Source: Paucidesulfovibrio sp036541255 (lineage in GTDB: Bacteria > Desulfobacterota > Desulfovibrionia > Desulfovibrionales > Desulfovibrionaceae). From it: 54,308 nucleotides of DNA. The DNA lies in NCBI GenBank assembly GCA_036541255.1, contig JAZHDD010000049.1, positions 1 to 54,308 of the forward strand. The letters run 5' to 3'. A program made the translations under genes and the position numbers. This document shows, one piece after another, positions 17,144 to 26,105 of this stretch (positions within the stretch are counted from its first letter, which is position 1; each line of letters starts with the position of its first letter). Below the pieces are notes generated by a model. That model worked only from the letters and a program-made list of their open reading frames with translations. It did not search any database and was not told the origin of the DNA.

Positions 17144-18585
17144 CGACCATCTTCAAACAATCCGTTCCCGGCCGCGAGGGCGTCTGGCCCCGCTCCGGTA
17201 ACAAGCAAGCCACGGATTTCATGCCCGTCGAACTCTTGCGGGCCGAACCTGCCGGCTTGCCCCAGGTCTCCGAGCTCGACGTGGTCCGCCACTTCACTAG
17301 GCTCTCGCAAAAAAACTTCGGTGTGGACGGCAACTTCTATCCGCTCGGTTCCTGTACCATGAAATACAACCCGAAATTCTGCGAACAGGCCGCAGCCCTG
17401 CCGGGCTTCACCCGGCTGCACCCGGTCCTGCCGCAGCTTACGGGCGCGGGCCGCCTCTGCCAGGGCGCACTGGAAGTCATGTATGAAACCGAACAGCTTC
17501 TCTCGGAGCTCACCGGCATGCACGCCTTCACCCTGCACCCCATGGCCGGAGCCCACGGAGAACTGACCGGCGTCATGCTCATGGCCGCCTATCATCGCGA
17601 TAAGGGCAACAAAAAGACAAAAATCATCTGCCCGGACTCCTCGCACGGCACCAATCCGGCCAGCGCCACCATTGCGGGCTTCGAAGTGGTGACCATCGAG
17701 TCCAAGGACGGCATCGTCGATCCTGCGGCACTGCGCGAAGTTCTGGACGACGAAGTGGCGGGCGTGATGATGACCTGCCCCAACACCCTGGGGTTGTTCG
17801 AAAAGAATCTACCGGAAATCGTAGCCATGCTACGCGAAGTCGACGCTCTGCTCTACTACGACGGGGCCAACTTCAACGCCATCATGGGCAAAATGCGCGT
17901 GGGCGACGCCGGTTTCGACGTGGTCCACCTGAACCTGCACAAGACCCTGGCCACCCCGCACGGCGGCGGCGGGCCCGGCTCCGGTCCCGTGGGCGTAAGC
18001 AAGCGGCTGGAGCCGTATCTGCCCATCTCCCGCGTGGTCAAGCTGGAAGACGGTCAGTTCTTCTTGGATTACGACTATCCCAAGTCCATCGGCTACGTGG
18101 CCCCGTTTTACGGCAATTTCGGCGTTTACCTGAAGGCCTACGCCTACATGCTGCGCCTGGGCCGTGAAGGCCTGACCCGTGCTTCGGAGAACGCCGTGCT
18201 CGCCGCGAACTACCTACGCAAACGGTTGGAGAATCATTTCGAGATTCCCTACAACCGCACCTGCATGCACGAATTCGTGGCCAGTGCCGTCAATCAGGCC
18301 GAAAAAGGCGTCCGCGCCCTAGACATTGCCAAGGCCCTGCTGGACAAGGGGTATCATGCGCCCACGGTCTACTTCCCGCTCATCGTACGGGAGGCGATTA
18401 TGATCGAACCCACGGAAACCGAAAGCAAGGCCACCCTGGACCGCTTCGTGGACGACCTGATCGAGATCGCCGAACGCGTGGACACGGACCCGGCGTCCAT
18501 CCAGGCCGCTCCCGTGACCAAGCCCGTGACGCGCCTGGACGAGACCAAGGCGGCCCGCGAAATGATCCTGGCGGACGACGCCTGA
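17140..18585 (+). CDS. gcvPB: Glycine dehydrogenase (decarboxylating) subunit 2
   Basis: The 481-residue C-terminal half of the P protein. It carries the pyridoxal-phosphate lysine, Lys268 in LNLHKTLATPHGGGGPG. Other family signatures are FYPLGSCTMKYNPK near residue 66 and SSHGTNPASA near residue 168. The ATG overlaps the gcvPA stop (ATGA), so the subunits are translationally coupled. The protein looks complete. The next gene, 141 bases on, encodes the L-protein-type dehydrogenase. Confidence 0.97.
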   Translation: MTTIFKQSVPGREGVWPRSGNKQATDFMPVELLRAEPAGLPQVSELDVVRHFTRLSQKNFGVDGNFYPLGSCTMKYNPKFCEQAAALPGFTRLHPVLPQLTGAGRLCQGALEVMYETEQLLSELTGMHAFTLHPMAGAHGELTGVMLMAAYHRDKGNKKTKIICPDSSHGTNPASATIAGFEVVTIESKDGIVDPAALREVLDDEVAGVMMTCPNTLGLFEKNLPEIVAMLREVDALLYYDGANFNAIMGKMRVGDAGFDVVHLNLHKTLATPHGGGGPGSGPVGVSKRLEPYLPISRVVKLEDGQFFLDYDYPKSIGYVAPFYGNFGVYLKAYAYMLRLGREGLTRASENAVLAANYLRKRLENHFEIPYNRTCMHEFVASAVNQAEKGVRALDIAKALLDKGYHAPTVYFPLIVREAIMIEPTETESKATLDRFVDDLIEIAERVDTDPASIQAAPVTKPVTRLDETKAAREMILADDA

Positions 18586-18726
18586 TACCGGAACGGACGA
18601 ATGCACGCCCGCCCCACATTACTCTAGCCTGAATTCCGGGCCGCACCGTTGTCCGGACGGTGCGGCCCATTTGTATTTCTTGCGGCCCAGGCCGCACAGC
18701 ACCCATCCGGACGCAAAGGAGCAAAG

Positions 18727-20076
18727 GTGAAATACGATCTCATTGTCATCGGTGCCGGGACCGGAGGGTTTGACTGCGCCGTGAACGCCGCGCAACTGGG
18801 CTTGAAGACCGCCATTGTGGAAAAGGACGCTTTGGGTGGCACCTGCCTGAACCGCGGCTGCATCCCCACCAAGCTCATGCTCGGCGCAACGTCAGCCGTG
18901 GAGGAACTGCACGCCCAGGCCAAGCTCAAGCTGGCCGAAGGCGAAATCCGCGTGAACTGGGCCGCGCTCCAGGACCGCAAAGCCAAGCTCCTGGCGGGCT
19001 CGCGCAAGGCCATGGCCCAGCGCCTGAAAAGCCTGGGCGTAGACCTCTACGAGGGCGAGGCGCGCATCGTCGCGCCCGGCCGTGTCGAGATTTCGGCGGA
19101 AACTGCCAGCGTCCCCCTGGAATACGCCACGCTGGTTGTGGCCACGGGCTGCCGCCCCTCCTCCTTTCCCGGCCTCGCCCCGGACGGAGAGGCCGTACTA
19201 GACTCGGACGGTTTCCTGGCCCTGGAGAGCATACCCAAAAGCCTGATCGTCATCGGCGCGGGCTTCATCGGTCTGGAGATGGCCCAGGTCGCGCACCGCA
19301 TGGGCGCGGAAATCCACCTGCTGGACGCCCTGGACCGAGTGGCCTCCTACGAGGACCCGGAAATCTCCAAGGTTCTGCAATCAGTCTTTCGCCGCTGGAA
19401 ATGGGATGTACGCCTGGGCGTGAAGGTGGCCTCGGTGACGACGGAGTCCGGAAAGGCCAGGCTTGTTCTTAATTCAGGCGATACGATCGAGGCGGACAAA
19501 GCCCTGATCGCTGTGGGCCGCCGCCCCAATACCGAGGGGCTGGGCTTGGAAAAGCTGGGCGTCGAACTGGTCGGTCCAGGCTGGATCAAGACCGACAACC
19601 AACTCCGCGCCGCCGAAAACGTCTATGCCCTGGGCGACGTGAACGGCCGCATCCAGCTGGCCCATGCAGCCAGCCATCAGGCGCGCTATCTGGCCCGGCT
19701 GATGGCGGGAAAATCCACGGAAACCTATTCCAGCGGCCCCATTCCCAGCGTACTCTACGGCTCGCCCGAGTGCATGCGCGTAGGACTCATGCCCGCAGAC
19801 CTGGAAAAAACGAACCGCCCCTACGAGGTCACCACCTCGCCATGGGCCGCCAATCCCATTGCCCAGGCCCATGCAGCCACCCAGGGGTTCGCCTCGGTGA
19901 TCTGGTCAGAAGGCCGTGTCGTGGGCGTCATGGCCGTGGGACACGACGCTTCCCGTTTCGTGGCCGCCGCCACCATCATGGTCCAGGAAGGCTGGACGCG
20001 GAAGCAGGCCGAAGAACTCATCTTCGCCCACCCGACCCTGGACGAAGCCCTGATGCACGCCCTGCTCGGCAACTGA
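18727..20076 (+). CDS. lpdA: Dihydrolipoyl dehydrogenase (L protein)
   Basis: A 449-residue FAD- and NAD-dependent oxidoreductase that reoxidises the dihydrolipoyl group of GcvH. The start is taken at GTG 18727, with AAGGAG five bases upstream and the FAD-binding GAGTGG motif right after; an in-frame ATG at 18649 would add 26 unlike residues. The redox disulfide is Cys40-Cys45 in GGTCLNRGCIPTK. An NAD-binding IVIGAGFIGLEMA segment and a C-terminal HPTLDEAL with the catalytic histidine are present. It is close to the gcv genes but separated by 141 bases, so it may have its own promoter. Only this one E3-type gene is seen in the window. Confidence 0.93.
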   Translation: MKYDLIVIGAGTGGFDCAVNAAQLGLKTAIVEKDALGGTCLNRGCIPTKLMLGATSAVEELHAQAKLKLAEGEIRVNWAALQDRKAKLLAGSRKAMAQRLKSLGVDLYEGEARIVAPGRVEISAETASVPLEYATLVVATGCRPSSFPGLAPDGEAVLDSDGFLALESIPKSLIVIGAGFIGLEMAQVAHRMGAEIHLLDALDRVASYEDPEISKVLQSVFRRWKWDVRLGVKVASVTTESGKARLVLNSGDTIEADKALIAVGRRPNTEGLGLEKLGVELVGPGWIKTDNQLRAAENVYALGDVNGRIQLAHAASHQARYLARLMAGKSTETYSSGPIPSVLYGSPECMRVGLMPADLEKTNRPYEVTTSPWAANPIAQAHAATQGFASVIWSEGRVVGVMAVGHDASRFVAAATIMVQEGWTRKQAEELIFAHPTLDEALMHALLGN

Positions 20077-20085
20077 ATCCATACC

Positions 20086-20117
20086 GGCGGAGGAATGCGG
20101 CAGCGCGTTCCTCCGCC
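20086..20117 (+). terminator. Hairpin after the dihydrolipoyl dehydrogenase gene
   Basis: Perfect ten-base arms (GGCGGAGGAA and TTCCTCCGCC) enclose a 12-base loop, followed by a modestly T-containing stretch. It lies ten bases after the stop and probably ends the gcv-lpd transcript, though the U-tract is weak. Confidence 0.65.
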
Positions 20118-20256
20118 CTTCAAATCCTTATCCCCAGCAGACTCTCCCCTGAGATTCGGCACCTTATCCACGCCTCTTCAACTACTCTCATCACCTGGAA
20201 TGCCACGCTTTCTTTTTCCTTGCCGTCTCGACAGGGCAAAAAAAAACATTACACTG

Positions 20257-20268
20257 TATCCAAGGATA
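20257..20268. promoter_or_regulatory. Operator-like inverted repeat before the His-rich gene
   Basis: TATCC-AA-GGATA lies 25 bases before the start of the histidine-rich gene, in an AT-rich stretch. It could be a binding site for a metal-responsive or other repressor. The short length makes chance occurrence quite possible. Confidence 0.25.
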
Positions 20269-20293
20269 AAAATCGACAATCCAGGAGGACGCC

Positions 20294-20617
20294 ATGTGCA
20301 AGAATTGCGGATGCGGAACCAAGAGCGAAGCCGGACGTCATGCGCACGCCCATGAACACGCCAAGGGGCAGGTGCATAGCCATGAGCACAGTCATGCACA
20401 TTCCCATGTGCATGAGCATACTCACGAAGACGGGACCGTGCACAGCCATGAACACGAGCATGTCCATGAACACGAACACGACCATATTCACGACCATGGG
20501 CACGGACACGAGTGCGGCCATGTCCACGACCACGAACACGGACACGGCAGCCATGCGCAGGATACGACCCACGCCCACGATAAGGGTGGGAATAACCATT
20601 CACACGATCACGACTAA
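20294..20617 (+). CDS. Histidine-rich metal-binding protein with HypB-like N-terminus
   Basis: A 107-residue protein in which about one residue in three is histidine, mostly as alternating H-x with Glu, Asp, Gly, Ser or Ala. It opens with MCKNCGCG, a CxxCxC motif like the nickel-binding N-terminus of the hydrogenase maturation GTPase HypB (MCxxCGC in known HypB proteins). The GTPase domain is missing: the frame stops cleanly after HSHDHD. No signal peptide is present, so it is cytoplasmic. CAGGAGG precedes the start. Nickel, zinc or cobalt storage or chaperoning is inferred from composition. No hydrogenase or urease genes are nearby. It could be a stand-alone His-rich protein or a relic of a hypB gene. 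Confidence 0.8.
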   Translation: MCKNCGCGTKSEAGRHAHAHEHAKGQVHSHEHSHAHSHVHEHTHEDGTVHSHEHEHVHEHEHDHIHDHGHGHECGHVHDHEHGHGSHAQDTTHAHDKGGNNHSHDHD

Positions 20618-20711
20618 GGCTGACGCGACAGACGGGCAGACGTAACCCGGCAGCGTCGAAATCGCCCGCCTCCGTACACCCCATGGATTGAGGCCGGAAT
20701 TCCTTTGAACC

Positions 20712-21308
20712 TTATTCTTCTCGTTCACGCGTCTTGCGGGTGCGCCGGGGCTCTTCCCGTTCCGACGGCGCACGTCGCAAGGCCAGCGGAGCAAGATCCA
20801 GCTCGTAGACGTCAAGCATGCGCCTGCCCCCCCGCAACGGCAAATCCTTTTCCAGACTTTCCACATACTGGAATCCGCATTTCTCCAGAACCCGAACCGA
20901 GGCCTCGTTTGCGGGAAACAGAAGCGCCTTGAGGCACTCCACGCCATCGATCCGGGCCAAATCCAAGACTTGGCGCAACGCATCCGTGGCATACCCCTTG
21001 TTCCAGAAGGGACGACCGATCCAGTAACCAACCTCGCCGCACCCCGAATCCTTGTCCAGGCCCAGACCGTAGCCAATTCCGCCCAGATATTGTCCGGTCC
21101 GGCGATCAAGCACCGCCAGATTGCGCCAATGTGAACCGGCCCGGCCTTCGATCCACTCCAGTACGCCCTTCATATCCAGGGGCCAGGGCATGCGGGCCAT
21201 GCACATCACGGCTTCCCGGTCTTGGGCCAATAATTCGAGCACCTGCTCCGCGTCCTCGCTACGCAAAGGGCGCAAGCGCACCAACGCGGATTCATCCTTC
21301 TTCTTCAT
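20712..21308 (-). CDS. GNAT-family N-acetyltransferase (RimJ/RimL-like)
   Basis: A 198-residue acetyltransferase using acetyl-CoA. The opening VRLRPLRSEDAEQVLELL, the central GEVGYWIGRPFWNKGYATDAL (motif A, acetyl-CoA pyrophosphate loop) and the following NEASVRVLEKCGFQ are typical of the RimJ/RimL-type GNAT group that modifies protein N-termini or small amines. The last 25 residues are a highly charged Arg/Glu tail that is not part of the fold. It lies 66 bases downstream of the ClC gene on the same strand. Substrate is not predictable. Confidence 0.88.
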   Translation of the reverse strand: MKKKDESALVRLRPLRSEDAEQVLELLAQDREAVMCMARMPWPLDMKGVLEWIEGRAGSHWRNLAVLDRRTGQYLGGIGYGLGLDKDSGCGEVGYWIGRPFWNKGYATDALRQVLDLARIDGVECLKALLFPANEASVRVLEKCGFQYVESLEKDLPLRGGRRMLDVYELDLAPLALRRAPSEREEPRRTRKTREREE

Positions 21309-21374
21309 TGGAAACTCTCTCGGAACACAGCGTTTAGTTGGAAAACAATTATCATCGGCAACAATCTTGACGCT

Positions 21375-23144
21375 TCAAGCCGACTCCTGTCGCACTATGG
21401 CCTGCCGCACCACGGCTTGATTATAGGCCGAGGCCACTGCGGATTCGGTCAGAGTCCCTACGGGCCGCATGGTGCGCATATCGTCCACCACAGGCAACTG
21501 GGACACCGCCCTTTCCATAAGTCGCTCCGAGGCGATCTGAAGCGTATCGCCCGGCGTGACCACCACCAATCCCTCACTAGCCAAATCCTTGGCAATAACC
21601 AACCGCAACAGGGAAGGCTCGTTGAGCACACTTCGGATATCGCGGAAGGATATGATTCCCGTCAAGCGTCCCGTGGCGTCGACAACGTGAAGATACGGGG
21701 CGTTTTCGGTCTTGAAGGTCCAGATCACGCGGTCCAGGCTGGCTGATTCCGGCACGGTGAATATTTCATCACTCATGGCTTCGCTCACGAGCATGGATTC
21801 CAACACGTTGCGCGCACGCCCGGCCATAATGTCAATGCCGCGCCGCAGCAATTTCGTGGTGTAGATGGAACCCCGCCGAACCGCGGAATTGATCACCGTT
21901 GCCAGGATGCAGGTGATCATCAACGGCAGGATAATGGAATAACTTCCCGTCAGTTCGAAGATAATCAGGATGGCGGTGATGGGCGCATAGGTCGTGCCTA
22001 CGACCATGCCGCCCATGGCTACCAAGGCATACGCTCCCGGAGCGGCCGTGACACCGGGGAAAAGCGCATTGACCGCACAGCCGAACGCGCCGCCGAGCAT
22101 GGCCCCCATGAACAGCGACGGCGCAAAAATGCCGCCGGACCCGCCCGAGCCCAAGGTAATGGATGTGGCCAAAATCTTTACAAACACGAGCACCAGCAAC
22201 ATCCAACCGCCCATCTGGTTGGTCAGGGAGAGGTTCATGGCCCCGTAGCCCACGCCAAAGGCCTCCGGGAAAAAGATCACCACCACGCCGAGCAGCGCGC
22301 CGCCCAAGCAGGGTTTGAACCAGCCTGGCAGGCGGAGTTTCTCGAAGATGTCCTCCAGGCGGTAGAGCACCTTGATGAACAGCAGGGCCGCCATGGCCGT
22401 GGCAATGCCCAGCAAGGGATAGAGCGCGAATTCCCAAAGCGAGACAATGGCGTAATCCGGTATGACGAAAGCTGGGAGATCGCCGAGATAGTAGCGGGAA
22501 ATGGTCGTGGCCGTGACAGAGGAAAGCACCACTGGCGAAAAGGACATCAATCCGAAATCGCCGATGATGATTTCCAGGGCGAAAAGCACGCCCGCAATGG
22601 GAGCGTTGAAGGTGGCGGCAATACCTGCGGCCGCGCCGCAGCCAACCATGGTCCGCATATGGATGGTGGGGACCTTGAATATCTGTCCCACCGAGGAGCC
22701 GATGGAGGAACCGATCTGGACCATGGGACCTTCGCGGCCCACGGAGCCACCGGAACCGATGGTCACTGCCGAGGCGACGATCTTTGCCAGGGCCACACGC
22801 TTGCGAATCTGGCCGTGCCGCAGGGCAATGGCCTCCATGACCTCGGGAACGCCATGTCCCTTGGCCTCGCGGGCAAAAAAATGCACGATGATCCCGACAA
22901 CGAGCCCGCCCAGGGCGGGCAGGACAATCATCAGCCCCCACGGCACATCGTGAATCCAGGTCAGCACGTCCTCGCCGTGCTGGTAGAAAAGCCACTGCAT
23001 GGAGCGCAGCACAAATCGGAACAACAACGCGCCATACCCCGCAAGCACCCCGATAAGGATGGCCAGCAGAAGGTTGACCACCTCCCGATTGGAGCGAGGC
23101 AGCCCAGCGAGATGCTTGAGAAGTTTCGACGTGCGTTCCGACAT
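21375..23144 (-). CDS. ClC-family chloride channel or exchanger with tandem CBS domains
   Basis: A 589-residue membrane protein. Family signatures are GSGGSVGREGPMVQIGSSIGS, whose GREGP carries the gating glutamate, and GSGGSGGIFAPSLFMGAMLG, the second ion-pathway loop. The gating glutamate is usually kept in both channels and proton-coupled exchangers, so transport mode is undecided. The C-terminal 130 residues form a CBS pair (around SEAMSDEIFTVPESASLDRVIW, then DLASEGLVVVTPGDTLQIASERL), which commonly binds adenine nucleotides. I take ATG 23144 as the start; an upstream TTG at 23177 would add 11 residues, and neither has a strong ribosome-binding site. Confidence 0.92.
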   Translation of the reverse strand: MSERTSKLLKHLAGLPRSNREVVNLLLAILIGVLAGYGALLFRFVLRSMQWLFYQHGEDVLTWIHDVPWGLMIVLPALGGLVVGIIVHFFAREAKGHGVPEVMEAIALRHGQIRKRVALAKIVASAVTIGSGGSVGREGPMVQIGSSIGSSVGQIFKVPTIHMRTMVGCGAAAGIAATFNAPIAGVLFALEIIIGDFGLMSFSPVVLSSVTATTISRYYLGDLPAFVIPDYAIVSLWEFALYPLLGIATAMAALLFIKVLYRLEDIFEKLRLPGWFKPCLGGALLGVVVIFFPEAFGVGYGAMNLSLTNQMGGWMLLVLVFVKILATSITLGSGGSGGIFAPSLFMGAMLGGAFGCAVNALFPGVTAAPGAYALVAMGGMVVGTTYAPITAILIIFELTGSYSIILPLMITCILATVINSAVRRGSIYTTKLLRRGIDIMAGRARNVLESMLVSEAMSDEIFTVPESASLDRVIWTFKTENAPYLHVVDATGRLTGIISFRDIRSVLNEPSLLRLVIAKDLASEGLVVVTPGDTLQIASERLMERAVSQLPVVDDMRTMRPVGTLTESAVASAYNQAVVRQAIVRQESA

Positions 23145-23282
23145 CCGCCTTCCCGGATTGCGTCCTACATATCCCAAACCTTTGTCGGTACGGTAACAGG
23201 ATGCCGCGTCCCTGTGAACCTTCTCTTGAGGCTTGGGGCGAAAACGGGTATTTGGGGGCTCAAATCAACCAAGGAGAACGCC

Positions 23283-23804
23283 TTGAGCGAGCTGCATATC
23301 GAACCGATTGAAGTCAATCCTGAATTCGACTTTTGGATTTATTGCGAGATCAGCCACGAAAGCCGCGTAGACCAGGACCTCATGGAGGAGCTTGAGCCCC
23401 GTTGGAACGAGTGGAAAAAGTATCTCCACGCCCACAAGCTGACCAACCCAAAAGGCAACAACAGCTATTTGCTGCTCTGGCTGGACAAGGAAGTGGACAG
23501 CGAGGTGGAAGGCATTTGGCAGGACTCACCCACCCTGGGCATGAGCTTTCACAATCTGGCCATCACAATGGTCATGACCGCTGCCCGACACCTGATCCCC
23601 GAACTGGACGAAGGCCAGTGCGCCCCCCTGCCCAAGCCCAGTCCGTCCGTGCAGGATGCATTCGAGTCCCTGGGGTTGGAGTGGAAGGCCGAAGGGACTC
23701 TGGACCGGCAGTACGCCGTGTTCACCCATCTGCCCTACAAGGGCGGCTGCGCCATCTGTTTCCTTTCGGATACGTGCCCCAACAGCCAGACCAAGCAGAA
23801 CTGA
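23283..23804 (+). CDS. Conserved hypothetical protein with C-terminal cysteine motif
   Basis: A 173-residue cytoplasmic protein with no domain I recognise. The start is taken at TTG 23283 because AAGGAG lies six bases upstream; the open frame continues much further upstream but only as antisense to the ClC gene. The composition is acidic (FDFWIYCEISHESR, VDQDLMEELEPRWNEW). The C-terminal segment has two closely spaced cysteines, CAIC and then FLSDTCPN, which could bind metal. It ends 17 bases before the cysteine desulfidase gene in the same direction, so the two probably share a transcript. A link to sulfur or Fe-S chemistry is inference from neighbourhood only. Confidence 0.75.
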   Translation: MSELHIEPIEVNPEFDFWIYCEISHESRVDQDLMEELEPRWNEWKKYLHAHKLTNPKGNNSYLLLWLDKEVDSEVEGIWQDSPTLGMSFHNLAITMVMTAARHLIPELDEGQCAPLPKPSPSVQDAFESLGLEWKAEGTLDRQYAVFTHLPYKGGCAICFLSDTCPNSQTKQN

Positions 23805-23821
23805 ATACGGGAGACCCGGCC

Positions 23822-25177
23822 ATGACGTTCACGGTCAAAGACATTCTCCGCCTGGAAGTGGCTCCGGCACTGGGCTGCACCGAACCCGTGGCCGTGGCTC
23901 TGGCTTCGGCCGCAGCGGCTTCCCTGCTGCCCGGCGGTCCCGCAACCCGGAGCGCCTGCCATGTGGAAGTCTGGACCGACCCCAACGTCTACAAAAACGG
24001 CCTGGCCGTTTCCATACCGGGCGCGGCGGATCTCAAGGGTCTGGACACTGCCGCGGCCTTGGGCGCCATGGGCGGCGATCCGGCACTGCGCCTGGAAGTG
24101 CTCGGCCCCATCTCGGATTCGGCCCGCGCAAGCGCGCTCCAGGCGCTGCATGAAAAGCGCGTGGCAGTCCATCTCCTGCGCGACCGCCAGGGTCTTTTTA
24201 TCCGCTCCCGCGTCACACTCCAGGATGAAACCGGGACGGAACACATCGCCGAGGCGGAGATCCAGGGCCTGCACGACAACATCACATCGCTCAAACTGAA
24301 CGGCAAGCCCCTGACCGAACATCCCCTGCTGGCCTCCCGCGCCGTAGACGGCAAGAGCGGCCTGGACGAATTGGAAGAATGGCTCAAGGGGCTGAGTCTG
24401 GAGGAAATCATTGCTCTGACCGACGGCCTGGACGAGGAAGACCGACAATTTCTTCAGGAAGGCGTGGACCGCAACATGCTTTTGGCCGCCCACGGCCTCA
24501 AGCATGGTTCAGGCCTGGGCATCGGCAAAACCCTGGACCGCCTCGTGCGCCAGGGCCTGATCTGTCGGGACATGGTTCTTTCCGCCCGCATCCTGGCTTC
24601 GGCGGCAGCCGACGCACGCATGGCGGGCGTGAACCTCCCGGCCATGAGCTCAGCAGGCAGCGGCAACCACGGCCTGACCGCCATTCTGCCCATCCGCGCG
24701 GTCATGGACCACATCCAGGCCGACACCCGGCAGATGCTGGAAGCCATCGCTCTGAGCCATATGGTCACGGCCTACGTCAAAGCCCATACCGGCCGTCTTT
24801 CCGCAGTTTGCGGCTGCTCCGTGGCGGCCGGGGCCGGCGCCGCGGCGGGCGTGGCCTATCTGCTCGGCGGCGACGCCAAGCATGTGGCCGGAGCCATCAA
24901 GAATCTCATTGCCGATCTGGCCGGGGTCATTTGCGACGGAGCCAAGGCGGGCTGCGCCCTGAAACTGAACACGGCGGCGGGCTCGGCGGTCCAGTCCGCG
25001 CTCTTTGCCCTGCAAGGCGTGGATGTGCACGACACCGACGGCATCATCGGCCATTCCTCGGAGCAGACCATGCGCAATGTGGGCGAATTGTCCACACAGG
25101 GCATGATCGAAACCGACCGCACCATCCTGAACATCATGATTGAAAAACGGATCACCGCGGAACGCGGCAAGGCTTAG
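23822..25177 (+). CDS. UPF0597 / L-cysteine desulfidase family protein (CyuA-like)
   Basis: A 451-residue cytoplasmic enzyme-like protein of the L-cysteine desulfidase family (CyuA/YhaM), which breaks cysteine down to sulfide, ammonia and pyruvate with a [4Fe-4S] cluster. The N-terminal ALGCTEPVAVALA (Cys19) is the family signature. Further conserved cysteines appear in AVCGCSVAAGAGAAAG and in VICDGAKAGCALKLN. The SSAGSGNHGLTAILP segment near residue 280 is also typical. The ATG is 17 bases after the previous stop, with a GGGAGA ribosome-binding site. In a sulfide-producing organism the role could be cysteine catabolism or sulfur supply. Serine dehydratase-like activity is an alternative. Confidence 0.88.
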   Translation: MTFTVKDILRLEVAPALGCTEPVAVALASAAAASLLPGGPATRSACHVEVWTDPNVYKNGLAVSIPGAADLKGLDTAAALGAMGGDPALRLEVLGPISDSARASALQALHEKRVAVHLLRDRQGLFIRSRVTLQDETGTEHIAEAEIQGLHDNITSLKLNGKPLTEHPLLASRAVDGKSGLDELEEWLKGLSLEEIIALTDGLDEEDRQFLQEGVDRNMLLAAHGLKHGSGLGIGKTLDRLVRQGLICRDMVLSARILASAAADARMAGVNLPAMSSAGSGNHGLTAILPIRAVMDHIQADTRQMLEAIALSHMVTAYVKAHTGRLSAVCGCSVAAGAGAAAGVAYLLGGDAKHVAGAIKNLIADLAGVICDGAKAGCALKLNTAAGSAVQSALFALQGVDVHDTDGIIGHSSEQTMRNVGELSTQGMIETDRTILNIMIEKRITAERGKA

Positions 25178-25195
25178 ACGGGAAAACACCCAACT

Positions 25196-25663
25196 TCAGG
25201 CAAAAGCCACGTTGCCTGGCGGCGTCTTGTTCTCGAACAGGCGCTCCACTCTCTCTCTGTCTTCGGAACTGACACGCAGCTCCGAGACCTCCAACCCCCG
25301 GACAGCTCCGGCGTAGAGACGAAGCGCCCGGTCTATGAAATCCGCATCCAGAAAACTGGCCCGGACGTTCATCCAGCGCCCGCCCCAGGTCACGCTCAAG
25401 GTCAAAACATGTTCACGCTCAGGCCCACGGGAAATGTACATGCCCGTCCGCACAAGGGTTTCCGTGACATGGCGCGGCAACAGTCCTGCCCAGCGGGCCA
25501 GGGACTCGTTGAACAACGGCTGCACCACGAGATAATATAGCGGGTCAACCTTGCAGGCCACGGATCGGCCAGGCAGGTTCAACAGTGCGGGGTCGGCTTC
25601 GCAGGACCGGGCAAGCGCCTTCTGCATCCGCTCCACCCGTTCATGATAGTCCGGCAGGGGCAT
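25196..25663 (-). CDS. Hypothetical protein
   Basis: A 155-residue protein that I do not recognise. The start at 25663 has GAGGAG seven bases upstream; an open frame extends 17 codons further but without a site. No signal peptide, membrane helix or nucleotide motif is visible. The sequence is a mixed alpha/beta soluble type (LYYLVVQPLFNESLARWAGLLP, then HVLTLSVTWGGRWMNVRASFLD). It is convergent with the desulfidase gene, only 18 bases apart, and codon use looks like that of neighbours, supporting a real gene. Confidence 0.72.
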   Translation of the reverse strand: MPLPDYHERVERMQKALARSCEADPALLNLPGRSVACKVDPLYYLVVQPLFNESLARWAGLLPRHVTETLVRTGMYISRGPEREHVLTLSVTWGGRWMNVRASFLDADFIDRALRLYAGAVRGLEVSELRVSSEDRERVERLFENKTPPGNVAFA

Positions 25664-26105
25664 GACACCACTCCTCTTTGCGCACAGAAAAACACAAAAC
25701 GCCCGCCAAAGCAATGGGATGCGGCAGAAAAGCCTTCCGGCGGCACGTATTTCCAGCGCCTCCAGCCAACCGGCTTTCCGGCGCTCGGCCCATTGGCCCC
25801 CCGCAACTCCTCCTTTCCTTGCCTCTTCGGAGCAAAACCATAGCGCGGCAAGGGTACGAAAACGGAACGGAACATGAATCTTCCCGGCTAACGCTTTTTT
25901 TCACAAGCCGGATATCCATTCTGGTCTATCGTATTTTTTTTCTTTTCTTCAACACGTTAGACATCGAGTCAAGTCCGTTCCACCCCTTGACAAGATGCGG
26001 CTGCTGTTCCTATAGGTCTAAACCCTTAAAAAATGCTGCCCGTATGCGGTCGGCCGGGAACAAGGGCCGCTGCTTTACAAACCCTGAGTTGATATGGAGT
26101 TGGGA
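25664..26105 (+). promoter_or_regulatory. Intergenic leader of the EF-G paralogue
   Basis: A 442-base gap between the divergent hypothetical gene and the EF-G paralogue. It is GC-rich at the left and distinctly AT-rich from about 25880 to 25980. The only features I can support are the promoter listed at 25987-26016 and the ribosome-binding site GGAG just before 26106. The open frames crossing it lack ribosome-binding sites. Confidence 0.45.
25987..26016 (+). promoter_or_regulatory. Sigma-70 promoter for the EF-G paralogue
   Basis: A perfect -35 hexamer TTGACA (25987-25992) and a -10 TATAGG (26011-26016) are separated by 18 bases; shifting one base gives 17 and CTATAG. The implied transcript start is about 80 bases before the gene. 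Confidence 0.65.

Noticed and set aside
20330..20614. CRISPR-like or tandem repeat array
   Set aside because: The repetition comes from alternating His codons in a single open frame; no fixed-length repeat with unique spacers.
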